DNA from: Virgisporangium aurantiacum
GTDB taxonomy: Bacteria > Actinomycetota > Actinomycetes > Mycobacteriales > Micromonosporaceae
Reading direction: 5' to 3'
DNA length: 64,000 nt
Assembly (NCBI RefSeq): GCF_016863635.1
Contig: NZ_BOPG01000101.1
Location: forward strand, 1 to 64,000
The notes beneath the pieces were generated by a model. It ran no database searches. It was given only the letters and a program-made list of their open reading frames with translations, and was not told the DNA's origin. The position numbers and the translations under genes are program-made. The number at the start of each line of letters is the position of its first letter. The stretch's first letter is position 1. This document shows positions 9,243 through 19,500 of the stretch, piece after piece.

Positions 9243-11116
9243 CGGTCAGTAACAAGCAACTCGCGCTCGCCCACCGGCGGCTCGGCCAGTGCGAGATCGC
9301 CGTGGCGATCGCGATCGCGGCCAGCCTCGGCGGCAACCCGATCGGCGCCTGGGTCATTCCGCGGTCGTTTCTCATCGAGGCCGACGGCAAGCTCCGCATC
9401 GTCGTCGCGGCCGACAGCTCTGACCGTTGGACGCTGCTGCGGACCGCGTGCGGGTCCCTGGCCGAGTTGGCTGGCTTCCCGCAGGTTGAACGCTCGCTTG
9501 AGTTGGCACTTATCGACCTACAGCGCATCTGCGGCGAACAATCCCCCACGATCGCCAACATCGCAACGGCCCTGCGAGTGCCGGTCGAAGATCTGCAGGC
9601 GCTGGTCCTCGACGGCACCAGCCACCTGTCGGACCACACGGCGGTGGTTACCGTTCTCGCGGTCGTTGACACCGGTGTGGCCGAAGAACTCCGGGACCGG
9701 CGGGAGCCGTTCGACGGACGCGACGACCTTCGCACCTGGCTGGCAGACCGCAACGTAGACGCCGACAGGATCCTCACTCTCGCCGACGAGGACGATCTGC
9801 ATTCCATGATCGATAAGCTGGGCGTCAGCCTTGCGGCCGCGAACGTGGGCTTCCGAGCCACGGGCCTGACACCGCTGCACAACCGAGACGGACATGCCCG
9901 GCAGTTCTCGGCCTACCTCCAGCAGCATCGCGCTGAGATCCATGACAAACTGCGCGACCGGTACCTCGCCGTGGCGGAGCGCGGCGAACCGTTGACCGAC
10001 TACCTGCGGCTGCGCGACCTGCCCGACCTTGGCCCCGACCCGAAGTGGCTGGATCGCTACTGGGATCTATCCGAATCGGTGCTCGATAAACATGTCGCGG
10101 GATGGCTTGACCGGGTCTCGCCGGAACCCGCTTCAACGACTGAACGGTTACCCTCCGTAAAGGAGCTTAGGGATGCCGGCCATCGCACCGCCATACGGGC
10201 GACAGTGGCCGCCCGAACCATGGTGGAGGCGTGGCTGCACCGCTCCGCGACGAGCAGCACCCAGAGGCCCCGTGAGCCCGAGGCGGTCGCCGCCGCGATG
10301 GCATCAGACGGCAGCATGGACTTTCGTCGGCTCACCCAGGCCCACGTCATCCGATGGTTGCACGCCCACCAACAGTGGCCGGAGACGATGCCGCGGGAGA
10401 CCGCGCTTATGAATCTCACCGAACAGGACCTGGCCAACGCCCGAGAACGCCTGACCCGGGCCACCGAACTGCAGCATCAGGCTTCAACAGTCACCTTCTA
10501 CGGAGCCAAGAAATTCGGTCACGACGCCGTGGAGACCCAAGCGTTCGTCGATGAAGTCCGCTCAGACGTCCCAGCTGAAGTCCTGGCGACGCCGCCTCAG
10601 CCAATCGCACTGCCGGCCGCGCCGCCAGGCAATCCCGGCCGCTCTGGCACGGCTGGCACCGGAGGGGGCTGGCGGGCACCCACGGCGCCGCCGGAAGTGA
10701 CCGCGCGGGTTGGCCTCGCCGGTGAGATCCTGGTCGGGGAGTGGATCCAGCATCAGTTCGGCTACCCACCCGAGACCACCTGGAAATCCCGCTACCGCCG
10801 TACGCGGTTTCCGGAAGACGGGGATGACGGCCTCGGCTACGACTTCCTAGTCAACGCGCAGGACAAGCGGATCCTCATCGAGGTTAAGGCGACTGTCGAC
10901 GCCACGCTCCAGATCGCCCTCGGCGAGTCCGAGGTACGCCGAGCGCAGACCCTCGCCGCCGACGAGGAGTACCTCATCGCCTTCGTCACCCACGCTCTCG
11001 ACCCGGCACGGCGCCGCCTCCACATCTTGCCGAATCCCTTGGCCGCCGGTGGTTTCGGGTTCTTCCGCGTGACCGGCCGCAGCATGCGCCTGAGGTTTCA
11101 GCTGCCACCCCGCTGA
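9086..11116 (+). CDS. DUF3883 nuclease-domain part of the frameshifted HATPase gene
   Basis: The second part of the split gene, read in the frame one base back from the upstream part. Its left limit is where the protein-like sequence resumes (LRGNLDITADGT) and is not a start codon; an open frame extends back to 8858 but overlaps the other part. After a helical region there is a Pro/Gly linker (about 10,590-10,680) and a C-terminal DUF3883 domain. This is a PD-(D/E)XK nuclease fold with GYDF at about 10,834-10,845 and the core IEVKAT at about 10,876-10,893. HATPase plus DUF3883 proteins sit in many defence islands and are thought to couple ATP-driven shape change to DNA cutting. Whether this copy still works depends on the frameshift being an error, a recoding site or a real mutation. 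Confidence 0.65.
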   Translation, partial: PATGSHLRGNLDITADGTPAADLTYRRLDDITGRWLHTVVLGAVEFQQNSFLTVSNKQLALAHRRLGQCEIAVAIAIAASLGGNPIGAWVIPRSFLIEADGKLRIVVAADSSDRWTLLRTACGSLAELAGFPQVERSLELALIDLQRICGEQSPTIANIATALRVPVEDLQALVLDGTSHLSDHTAVVTVLAVVDTGVAEELRDRREPFDGRDDLRTWLADRNVDADRILTLADEDDLHSMIDKLGVSLAAANVGFRATGLTPLHNRDGHARQFSAYLQQHRAEIHDKLRDRYLAVAERGEPLTDYLRLRDLPDLGPDPKWLDRYWDLSESVLDKHVAGWLDRVSPEPASTTERLPSVKELRDAGHRTAIRATVAARTMVEAWLHRSATSSTQRPREPEAVAAAMASDGSMDFRRLTQAHVIRWLHAHQQWPETMPRETALMNLTEQDLANARERLTRATELQHQASTVTFYGAKKFGHDAVETQAFVDEVRSDVPAEVLATPPQPIALPAAPPGNPGRSGTAGTGGGWRAPTAPPEVTARVGLAGEILVGEWIQHQFGYPPETTWKSRYRRTRFPEDGDDGLGYDFLVNAQDKRILIEVKATVDATLQIALGESEVRRAQTLAADEEYLIAFVTHALDPARRRLHILPNPLAAGGFGFFRVTGRSMRLRFQLPPR

Positions 11117-11321
11117 TACACATACACAAGTCGAAGGAAATAGAGTTCGAAGCAGTCGTCGTCGCCGAGGGCCTGAACGTTGTCCGGCCACTCGACCCGG
11201 GCTATTGCACCCCCACGGGCTTCAGGGCGCCTGCCGCCTCCTGCAGGCCGCCATCACCTGCGCCAAGCAGGTTGTGGTTCTCGTCCAGCAAGTTGGAGCA
11301 GGTATCGCGCGAACCGGCTGA
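11116..11321 (+). pseudogene. Decayed remnant of a UvrD-like helicase C-terminus
   Basis: No start codon or intact gene is present. In one frame, bases 11,116-11,172 read IHIHKSKEIEFEAVVVAEG, close to the UvrD/PcrA motif V pattern (hHKSKGLEFdaVvv). About 60 bases later, in a different frame, 11,226-11,294 read RLLQAAITCAKQVVVLV, close to motif VI (LYVAlTRAKqrvvlv). The order and spacing match the end of a superfamily 1 helicase with one or more frameshifts and a shortened middle. This suggests that a helicase gene once followed the HATPase-nuclease gene and was mostly deleted. The match is by eye and short, so confidence is moderate. Confidence 0.45.
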
Positions 11322-11408
11322 TCGGAGTGCCACCGGAGGCTTCCGATGCTCTAAAAGGTACCTCCGGCTGCCTGCACACCGAGGTCGCGGCTGACCTCGA
11401 TCACTGAG

Positions 11409-13577
11409 TCATCGAGGAGGGGAGCCAAGTAGAGCTGGTACGCCCGTATCGCCGATATTCATGGGGTCTGAACGTGACGCGTCATGCGTTCCTCTTGGCA
11501 TGACGCCGGACAGGTCAGCGGCAAGAGTGTCGGTTAAGTCCCGTATTAGTCGTTCGGCGCGCTCGTTCGCCGTACGCAAGATTCGTTCAAAATCGGAAAG
11601 TGATCGGAATGTCCGCCCGTACGCCTGTTGGGTGGTGAGATCTGGAAGCGGAAGGCGTACGCGACGAGGATCGAAACGAAGCAGCTCCCTTGGGCTTCCA
11701 GTCGATATTCTCGCCTGGTGGTCACCCTTAAGGCTGGATAGATAGCCAGCCAGGAACCATGGATCGACAAGACTTGAGTTCGCACGTATGAGAAGTACCG
11801 ACGACGACAGGCATGCACCCGAATACTCCTCGCCTGCGACTCTGGCAATCAGTCGAGGAGCGGCTATTGGAACAAGTACATCGTTTTCCTGTATTAATTG
11901 AAGCGGATCGTCGGAAATCGGGACCAACTCCTTTGGTCGCGTTCCTCGGACCAGGTCTTCGGCCCGCACGATGGGAACCGGAGATGTCGCCGAACCATCA
12001 TCAACGTCCCGAGCGTGCGTACGGCGAATAAAGATGGCGCCCGTATTCGCGAGATCGTGCAATGAAACTGCCCGCGATGAGGGCGTTGATCCTATTGCCG
12101 GTCCGGTGGACGGTATCGCGCCCTGAAGTTGCGTCATGAGTGCCTGGACCTGTTGCCGCAGCGCCGTCAGGTCGCCGTCCGATACGCCACGGCTTGGGGC
12201 GGGTAGGTAACGACGTGGGGTGAGGTCGACGCCGTCGGTCAGAACGTTGTGTGCAGGTACCACCCTGGCCTGCGTTACTCCACCAGTCGAACTGCCGTCC
12301 TTCTGAAACGCGGTCCATGCCCGCGTGGCGAGGTCCTGTACGACGGTCCACGCGGAACTTTCGCCGGCGGACGTCGACGCACTCCGATCACTCACATCGG
12401 CAAACATGATGTTTGATGAAGGATTCGGCGCTGCAGAAGGGGGTTGCAGGATCCAGAGTTGTAAGGGGACGGAGTGTTGGGCGGCCAGCCGTGGTGGCAA
12501 AGCGATAACGGCTCGTATTGCCCCTCGTGTGACGAGCGCCGTACGCACTTTTTTGCCCGACGGCCGCGAAGCGACAGCCGGGGGCATTAGCATGACAACG
12601 GTCGAGCCCCGTCCGCCATGGGCAAGGCAATGCTGGACCCAGGCGAGCTCTGATTCCACCCTAGGTGGCACGCCGTATTCCCAGCGGGCATCGAGACTCA
12701 ATTCCTCGTGTCCCCAGTTTCGTTCGCCGAATGGAGGGCTGCACACGACTGCGTGCGCATTTCCGGTCGGATAGGCATCATCACGCAACGAGTCGCCTTC
12801 GTGAACGTCGAACAAGGGACCGGTCGCCGACGGTGTCGCAAAGGTCAAACGTAATACCGCAATACGTGCCAAAGCCGAGTTTGTCTCCTGGCCGAGTAGT
12901 TGGCGGTACCCCCTCTTCGTGGCAGCGATCAAAATCTCGGCACTGCCGCACGCTGGGTCAAGAAGCGTTCCCCTTCCCGCTGAAGCCAAATCCAGCATGA
13001 GCTCTGCGAGTTCGGGTGGTGTCGGGGAGAAGCCGTTGATTGCCGATCGCTCGAAGTATCGCTGACACACGTGATCAAAAACTGCTGACGGCGTGTCGAT
13101 GAGCGCGCACTGTCCGGCCATCCGGAGAACCGCCAATTGATCATCCGTAAGTTCGATTGGCGTCAGTAGACTCACTAGCCCAGCGACCACACGGTCGCCA
13201 CGAAGGAGCATTGCATGTTCCGCCCGGGTGAGCGCCCTCGTGAATCCTTGTCGATCATCAGGCACGTCCGTCAGATCACCATGAAGATGCAGCAGAAACA
13301 GTCCGACGACGCCGACGTTGTCGCCGGTGGAGAGCGAGGTGTCCCGGAGCGAATCCACCATGCGCCAAAGCACGTCCGCGAGCGGAATCTCCAAGGGCCT
13401 GCCTTGCCGCCGCAACCATTCCGCGACCTCGGCAAGGTTGAAGGTGGGGCTCTTGTCGCTGCCGCCGATCGGCGCCGGGAAGTCGGTGTGTCGACGGCGC
13501 CAGTTTGTCACCGCACTCGGCCGCACAGCCGCTAGGCGGGCTATGTCCGCCGAGGTTACCTCGACACCCTCCGCCAC
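11409..13577 (-). CDS. N6-adenine DNA methyltransferase with HTH N-terminus and HsdS-like C-terminus
   Basis: A 722-residue protein of the type I HsdM methylase family. Residues about 6-62 form a DNA-binding helix-turn-helix (ADIARLAAVRPSAVTNW). The methylase domain follows, with SAM-binding motif I DPACGSAE at 207-214 and catalytic motif IV SPPF at 280-283 (usually NPPY/F). The last 230 residues look like one half of a type I specificity subunit: a target-recognition-like region, then a conserved-helix segment after LPLPDLTTQQAYG. HsdM and HsdS functions may therefore be joined in one chain. GTG 13,577 is preceded by GGGAG. No HsdR lies nearby. It is transcribed away from the nuclease/pPIWI-RE operon with a short shared promoter region, so it may mark self DNA for that system or for the DUF3883 nuclease. 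Confidence 0.8.
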   Translation of the reverse strand: MAEGVEVTSADIARLAAVRPSAVTNWRRRHTDFPAPIGGSDKSPTFNLAEVAEWLRRQGRPLEIPLADVLWRMVDSLRDTSLSTGDNVGVVGLFLLHLHGDLTDVPDDRQGFTRALTRAEHAMLLRGDRVVAGLVSLLTPIELTDDQLAVLRMAGQCALIDTPSAVFDHVCQRYFERSAINGFSPTPPELAELMLDLASAGRGTLLDPACGSAEILIAATKRGYRQLLGQETNSALARIAVLRLTFATPSATGPLFDVHEGDSLRDDAYPTGNAHAVVCSPPFGERNWGHEELSLDARWEYGVPPRVESELAWVQHCLAHGGRGSTVVMLMPPAVASRPSGKKVRTALVTRGAIRAVIALPPRLAAQHSVPLQLWILQPPSAAPNPSSNIMFADVSDRSASTSAGESSAWTVVQDLATRAWTAFQKDGSSTGGVTQARVVPAHNVLTDGVDLTPRRYLPAPSRGVSDGDLTALRQQVQALMTQLQGAIPSTGPAIGSTPSSRAVSLHDLANTGAIFIRRTHARDVDDGSATSPVPIVRAEDLVRGTRPKELVPISDDPLQLIQENDVLVPIAAPRLIARVAGEEYSGACLSSSVLLIRANSSLVDPWFLAGYLSSLKGDHQARISTGSPRELLRFDPRRVRLPLPDLTTQQAYGRTFRSLSDFERILRTANERAERLIRDLTDTLAADLSGVMPRGTHDASRSDPMNIGDTGVPALLGSPPR

Positions 13578-13677
13578 GGCGCAGCTCCCGTCTCAAGTCG
13601 ATCATCTCCTCCGAACAGTAGCTTAGCGGTCGGCAGCCGAGTTCACACCGGTTGGTTGACTCTACGACTCATCGTGG

Positions 13678-13706
13678 TTGACACCATTCACACGTTGCCC
13701 TCTAAT
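13678..13706 (+). promoter_or_regulatory. Housekeeping-type promoter for the nuclease/pPIWI-RE operon
   Basis: A perfect -35 hexamer TTGACA (13,678-13,683), a 17-base spacer and a -10 hexamer TCTAAT (13,701-13,706, one mismatch to TATAAT). This lies directly upstream of the plus-strand operon, in the gap between it and the divergent methyltransferase. It is unusually close to the consensus for such a GC-rich genome. If used, transcription would begin near 13,713, so the open frame that starts with TTG inside the -35 box cannot be the true gene start. Confidence 0.6.
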
Positions 13707-13752
13707 TGGTGAGTCGCCTGCCGGCTCGGGGGCGCCCGACCTCAACGGCAAG

Positions 13753-15420
13753 GTGGCGATCTTGAATCTGCGTTGGCGCATGCCGGATGGCATGACCGGC
13801 GATCCGGATCTCATCCGCGTCTCGGCCAAGGACTTGAACGACCAGGCGGCCTGCCCCGAACAACTGGCCGCGAAGGTGCGACCTGCCGTCAAACTCCGGG
13901 TGTACCCGAGGCGTCCGGACCCGCGCTACGAGACTTTTCCGCTGGGACGGCTCATGGATGTGCTGAACCAGCACGAATTCAAGGGCATCGCGCTGCGGGA
14001 TGCCCTTGACGCGCTCACCGACGACCAGACCCTGCACGCGGGGACCCTCACCTGGATCCGGCACGCTGCGGAGTGCTACATCGCGAGTTCCGCCGAGGGG
14101 GGCGACGACCCCCTCGAAGCCGTTCAGGACCACTGGGTCACTCAACGTTCCGGACAGCGTCCGGAGCCGACCTGGGAGATGTATGCGTGGGGCCGGCGAT
14201 ACCGAACCGCAGACGGGGCTCTCCGCGAGTTCCGGTTCCTGCGCCTGGGAAGGGCAGGCGACTGGTCACGGCCGTCCTCGCAGATCGCGGTCGCGGCGTA
14301 CACGACCGCGGTAGGAGAACCAGCGGCCTGGCCGAAACCCTGGTCAGAACCGTTTCGCCTTAGTGCCGCTCCGCGCGCCGAACGGGTACGGGTCGTCGAG
14401 GTAGGGCTTCTGGACGGCTCACGCGCAGTCTTGTTCGACGGCACCGTCGCCCAAGCTGAGGAGTACTTCGCGGTTCACGGGAGGAGTTCGATCAGGCCGC
14501 TCGAAGGTGGTGGTGATCGGATCCCGAGCGCCGATTGTCTCGACTGCAAGCAACTGACCAGTTGTGACGCGGTGAACCGCGCGCCGCACCTGCTCGGCAT
14601 AGCAGGCCGGGCTGGTCAACCGCTCCGTTCCTACGCCATCCGTGACGGCCGCGCCCACGCTGCATGCCCCGCCCAGCAGCACCTACGGTCTATCCGCCTG
14701 CCCAAGCTCAACGAGTACGGCCCGGAAGCCGAACGAGGGCTGGCCGTCCACGACATGCTGAAGAACGCCCACTCGCGGACTCCTCGACGGTGTTGCACCG
14801 CCGAAGATCTTCCCGCGGACCCGGGCAACTGGGCGGCGGGAGGACGACAGCTCACCGGCGACCTCGCACAAGGCGGTGCGCAGATGCTGCGGCGGCATCG
14901 GCAGATATGCCCCTACCTCCACCACGACCAGATCACCGGCGCAACTGCAGAGCCGCAGTTGTCGTTCTACGACACCGTCGCGAACGTCCTGGTACTGGCC
15001 ACACCAGACCTGCTGTACGCCGAAGGGCCGGCCCGGGTGTGGCGAGAGGTCAAGACCAAAGAACGACACCGATGGATGGGCGACGACATGCTGCAGTTCT
15101 ACCCACAACTCGCGCTGGGCGTCGTCATCCTCGCGTCGAACCTCCTCGGCGGCGACACTCGCCAGCACCGGATCGAGTTGGAGACGCTCACCCCGACCAG
15201 CTCGAACATCGAACTCCTCGACGTCGGCGACCCTGAAGTGGTGGCGAAGGCGCGCGTCATTGTCGCAGCGCTCGCTGAGCCGTGGCACCGCGACGACCTT
15301 GCGGTCACCAAACCCGGCCCAGATTGCCAGATGTGCCCCGTTCGAATGTGGTGCCCGGACTTTCCCGGGTCCGATGACGGCCCACCGATCGACCTGCGAT
15401 CAGCCGAGACGGAGGCGTGA
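13753..15420 (+). CDS. Cas4-like PD-(D/E)XK nuclease with Fe-S cysteines
   Basis: About 555 residues from GTG 13,753; ATG 13,780 is the alternative. The open frame reaches back to 13,678 but that codon lies in the promoter -35 box. The layout is that of Cas4/AddB-type Fe-S nucleases: an early cysteine in AACPEQL (Cys34) and three late cysteines in CQMCPVRMWC (525, 528, 534), which together would hold a 4Fe-4S cluster. The nuclease core is between them: Asp419 in ATPDLLY and the Glu432-Val-Lys434 triad in WREVKTK. A further cysteine group (CLDCKQLTSC) lies in the middle. Its stop overlaps the next gene's GTG start by 4 bases, making it the first gene of the pPIWI-RE operon. The likely role is end-processing or cutting of DNA opened by the downstream helicase. 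Confidence 0.75.
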   Translation: MAILNLRWRMPDGMTGDPDLIRVSAKDLNDQAACPEQLAAKVRPAVKLRVYPRRPDPRYETFPLGRLMDVLNQHEFKGIALRDALDALTDDQTLHAGTLTWIRHAAECYIASSAEGGDDPLEAVQDHWVTQRSGQRPEPTWEMYAWGRRYRTADGALREFRFLRLGRAGDWSRPSSQIAVAAYTTAVGEPAAWPKPWSEPFRLSAAPRAERVRVVEVGLLDGSRAVLFDGTVAQAEEYFAVHGRSSIRPLEGGGDRIPSADCLDCKQLTSCDAVNRAPHLLGIAGRAGQPLRSYAIRDGRAHAACPAQQHLRSIRLPKLNEYGPEAERGLAVHDMLKNAHSRTPRRCCTAEDLPADPGNWAAGGRQLTGDLAQGGAQMLRRHRQICPYLHHDQITGATAEPQLSFYDTVANVLVLATPDLLYAEGPARVWREVKTKERHRWMGDDMLQFYPQLALGVVILASNLLGGDTRQHRIELETLTPTSSNIELLDVGDPEVVAKARVIVAALAEPWHRDDLAVTKPGPDCQMCPVRMWCPDFPGSDDGPPIDLRSAETEA

Positions 15421-16586
15421 GCACGATGGCCACACGCACGAGGCCGCAGGCAGGATCGGTATTCGACGGCGAACCGTTGCTGCGCACCGTCGCAACCGCG
15501 CTCATGGCCCTCTCCAGGCGCCCGCACCCGGGCGACCCGGTATACGAACCGGTCGTTCAGCGAGCATTCGACCAGCTTGTCCTGCTGTGCCTGCGACGAG
15601 GCCAGACACCACCGGGCAGCGTGCCGGAGATGGCGCGATGGGCACGGACCAGACCAGTCACAGAATGGCCGCTGGATCTGTTCGACGCCGAAGTCAGCGA
15701 CCACCAGCTCTTGGTCGACGCCGAGACCACCTCGCCCACCCAGTTCTGTCTGGAGTGGGCGGTGTCGAGCGCTGACCCCACGACCGAGCAATTCGAGAAC
15801 CTGCTGATGAACGAGGCCATCTCCACCTGTCGAGCCGCCCACGCCCCCGACTCGTACACAGCTCTGCGCCGGCTGATGATCGAAAGGCCGGTGCTCACGA
15901 GCGCGGAACTTGCCGAACTGTCGGCCGATGTCGACCTGCACCCGGTGCTCACCGTCATCCGCAGCTGTTACGAGCCGGCGCCCGCCGCATATCTGCGCGA
16001 CGGCCGCTACAGCACCTGCAAGAGATGCCGATGCCTGATGGTTCCCATCACCAGCGGGGCGCTGCGCTGCGAGCTGGATCGGTGCAAACGCGACGGGACC
16101 GACGAGATCGGCCGAGAACTGCTGGCGCACACCGGCGGCGGTGTCCATCAACTGCGTCGCCCGCTGCGGGTATTCATCACCGGGCCCGGACTGGCAGAAA
16201 TTGATCTCGAAATCGCATTGGGCAAACTGCGCCTGACAGCGGAGATGTGGCCCAACTACGACGCCTACGACCTGCGGATCACCCTACCGACAGGCCAGGT
16301 GTGGGCAATCGACGTCAAAGACCGGGCGAGCCCGGCACTCCTCGGCCGGACCACGACGCCCTTCCGCACCGTCCCGCCGTTCACGCACGCCTTCTTGGTG
16401 GTGCCGGCGTACAGACTCGTTGAGCGCGAGGACTACCAGCGCGTCTTCAACCGGAACCTGCCGGCCGACCTTCGCGGAAAAGTGAAGCTCCACACCGACA
16501 AGGCCCTCCTGACGAAGCTCCGAGCTGAGCTGCGACGCGCAAGCCACGCAACAGGGCCGACCGATTCGGGAGGATCCGATGCGTAG
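15417..16586 (+). CDS. pPIWI_RE_Y / REase-fold endonuclease of the pPIWI-RE system
   Basis: A 389-residue protein whose N-terminal helical half fits the pPIWI_RE_Y domain. A Zn ribbon follows (Cys201, Cys204, Cys218, Cys223), then a C-terminal restriction-endonuclease fold. Catalytic residues can be picked out: Glu261 in AEIDLE, Asp285 in YDLRI, and Asp299-Val-Lys301 in WAIDVKD. In the predicted three-gene pPIWI-RE systems this nuclease accompanies a DinG-type helicase and the Argonaute-like protein; all three are present here in order. The GTG start overlaps the Cas4-like gene stop (GTGA), and the stop overlaps the helicase start by 8 bases. The family name is inferred from order and architecture, and is strong because of the gene two places downstream. 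Confidence 0.8.
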   Translation: MSTMATRTRPQAGSVFDGEPLLRTVATALMALSRRPHPGDPVYEPVVQRAFDQLVLLCLRRGQTPPGSVPEMARWARTRPVTEWPLDLFDAEVSDHQLLVDAETTSPTQFCLEWAVSSADPTTEQFENLLMNEAISTCRAAHAPDSYTALRRLMIERPVLTSAELAELSADVDLHPVLTVIRSCYEPAPAAYLRDGRYSTCKRCRCLMVPITSGALRCELDRCKRDGTDEIGRELLAHTGGGVHQLRRPLRVFITGPGLAEIDLEIALGKLRLTAEMWPNYDAYDLRITLPTGQVWAIDVKDRASPALLGRTTTPFRTVPPFTHAFLVVPAYRLVEREDYQRVFNRNLPADLRGKVKLHTDKALLTKLRAELRRASHATGPTDSGGSDA

Positions 16587-19500
16587 CCGGAACCAGTGGC
16601 ACCGCGGGCTTACCGAGCTGCTGCGCCCGACATGGCCCGCCACCCTTCAATCGTTCACTCCGGGCGACCTGCTCAACGTCGAGTTCGGGCTGTACCTACT
16701 GGAAACGGTGATGCCAGGCCGTCCCGCCGCTGACGCATGGACGCTGTTCGGCGGTTACCCCTACGGCGAGGCATTCGGCGACGTCCGCACAGAGGAGCAA
16801 CGGCTTATGGTGCGCCGAGCTCGCCACTACATGTGGTCGCTACGGCGTCGCCGGGTCTGGCACTCCGCCATCCGGGACTACCAGGCCGTGCCGCGCGACC
16901 TGCGCGGCTACGACGTCAAAGACGTCGACACGATCCCTGATCGGCTCACCCCCGCCCGCGCCGACGAACGCTTCGACCGCTACAGGGAACTGCTCACCAG
17001 CCCGCCGATGTTCGAACGCAGCACACTACCCATCGCCGGAACAGGTGAGCACTGGTTCCCAGTACGCGACCGCACGTACTCCGTCACCTTCGGAGACCTG
17101 GCCCATGGCCCTGCCGCGTCACGCCACGACCTCACAATGCCTCCCGTTACCAACGGCGAGGCCATCACCGTCAACTACACGGAGCTCGAGCACGCTGCTG
17201 AGGCGATGGACCGGATCGAAGCCGCCAACCCGGATACCAAGGCAAACAGCTGGTTGAAGCGGCTACGGCGCGTCGAGCTTCTTAGCCGGAGCGAAGGCAC
17301 CGAAAGATTCGAACCAGGACAGAAACTTGCAATCCACCAGATCTTGCACATGGTAGGCATGGTCGGCGCCGGCAAAAGCACGCTCCGGGACATCCTCGCC
17401 TTCGTATGCGCGGACCGTCAGATGAAGATAACCATCGTGGTCGGCGATGTCGCCGAAGCCCTCAACATCGTCGGCGTGTTCAACACGCTGGGCGTCAGGG
17501 CCGCACCAATCCTCGGCCACTCCACCAGGGAACGGCACATCCAGCGGCTCCACCGCCGCCTTGCCACCGCCGGCGCCGCGAACATGCTCAGCCACGAGCA
17601 TGCAGGCTTCGCGTTCGTCAACAGCGCCTGCCCCGTTGATGCGTTGCGTGGCCTGGAGGCGGACCGGCCGCTTCGCATCCGCGAAGCTCCCTGCGCCCAG
17701 CTGTATCCCGCCACGAAGCGCGATGACACATCCGGTGTCATGAACGACGAACACGGCGAATCCTCCGCGCGCGGACGGAAGGCGGAGCGCCACGGATGCC
17801 CTCTCTGGGCTCGGTGCCCACGCCATCACGGTGCCCGTGAGCTGGTCGACGCAGCAATCTGGGTCGCGACGCCGGCGAGCCTCATCCACAGCGCGGTACC
17901 CGCCCATCAGATCGACGAACGGATGCGGTACCTGGAACTTGCCTGCCAACGCTCCGACCTGATCATCGTCGACGAAGCCGATCGGGTGCAGATGCAACTC
18001 GATACAGCGTTCGCACCGGCCACCACCCTCGTCGGCCGAGGGCAGGACTCATGGCTCGACGAAGTCCACAGCCACAAGATCACTGAACTGGTCCGGCTCG
18101 GGCGACTCCAGCTGTCCCAACAGTTCATCGATGACTGGATCAACGCGCTGAACACCGTTTCAACGGCCGCGGACCGGCTCTACGGCATGCTGACGCGCAG
18201 TAAGTCGCTGCGCCACTGGATCGTGGCGGACTATTTTAGCGCTCACACCCTGCACCACTGGTTGCTCAACACCTGGTTCCCCGACCTTGCGATCGACAGT
18301 GCAGACGACCTGTTTCACGACACCGGCCTAGCTACCGACGAGCGGGCCCGCCGACGCGACCATGTCAGCGACATCCTCGACAGATTTCGTGACCAACCGT
18401 TGCAGCCGGCAGACGCCGACCCCTCCGACACCGTTACGTCAACCGCCAACGAGTTGGTGGCCCTCACTCTGGAGCTCCTGCACTCGCAGAGCGACCGCAC
18501 ACGGGATCGCCTACGGACAACACTGCTGGGCCTCGTCGAACACGACCCAGCCATCGAAGCTCGCATCGAACAGCACGCGATGCAATTCGAGTTCACACTT
18601 GTTCTTGCCGCTCTGCACCACCGCCTGGACTTCATGACGATGCTGTGGCCACGGGTCGAGGCCGCGCTGAATCTCGACGCGACTTCCAACGTGCTGTCAC
18701 GCCGGCCGCCGAAAGACTACGAGCCGATCATCCCCGAGTCGCCGATGGGCAACGTGCTCGGATTCCAGTTCCAGCTTGACGATCAGGTCCAGGAACCCGG
18801 TCTGACGGACGCTCGTAGCGGCTCACTGCGGTTCTTCCGCTGCAACGGACTGGGGCGGGACCTGCTGCTGAACCTGCACGAGATGCCGAATGTGGACGAC
18901 CGTCCCGGACCTGCTGTGCTGCTCATGTCCGCGACCAGTTGGGCCGGTACCTCAAGCCGATACCACATTCACCATCCCGTCGGTGCGGTCCTGCGACCGC
19001 ACAAGGACGAGGTCGACGCCATCCTCAAGACGACCTTCCGCAAGGAGTTCCTGTACGCCGACGGCGCCGGACAGGTAGCGCTCCAGTTGTCCGGCACCAA
19101 CCCGGACCTGCGCCCCCGCGTACTAACCCAGATGCTGCGGCTGCTCGCGGAGGCCGACCCCAGCCTGGCCGGCTCCACCAGCAAGCTCGCCGACGAACTC
19201 GCCGACATCACCGACCCCGACCGGCGCCGAATCCTGCTCCTGGTCGGCAGCTATGCCGAATCCAAACGCGCCGCGAGCTATCTCAACGCGATCCCGGAAT
19301 GGAACGGACGAGTCACGGTCCTGGTCTCCGACGACGCCGACCTCGACGACGCCTGGCAGACCCTGCCCCGCGACCCGACGGTACGGACCCTGCGCCGCGG
19401 CGACGTCGCCTCATTCGCGAACGCGGGAGGGGAGATCCTGGTCGCTCCGCTGCTGGCAGTCGAGCGAGGGCACAACATTGTGCTGACTGGAGGGAAAGCG

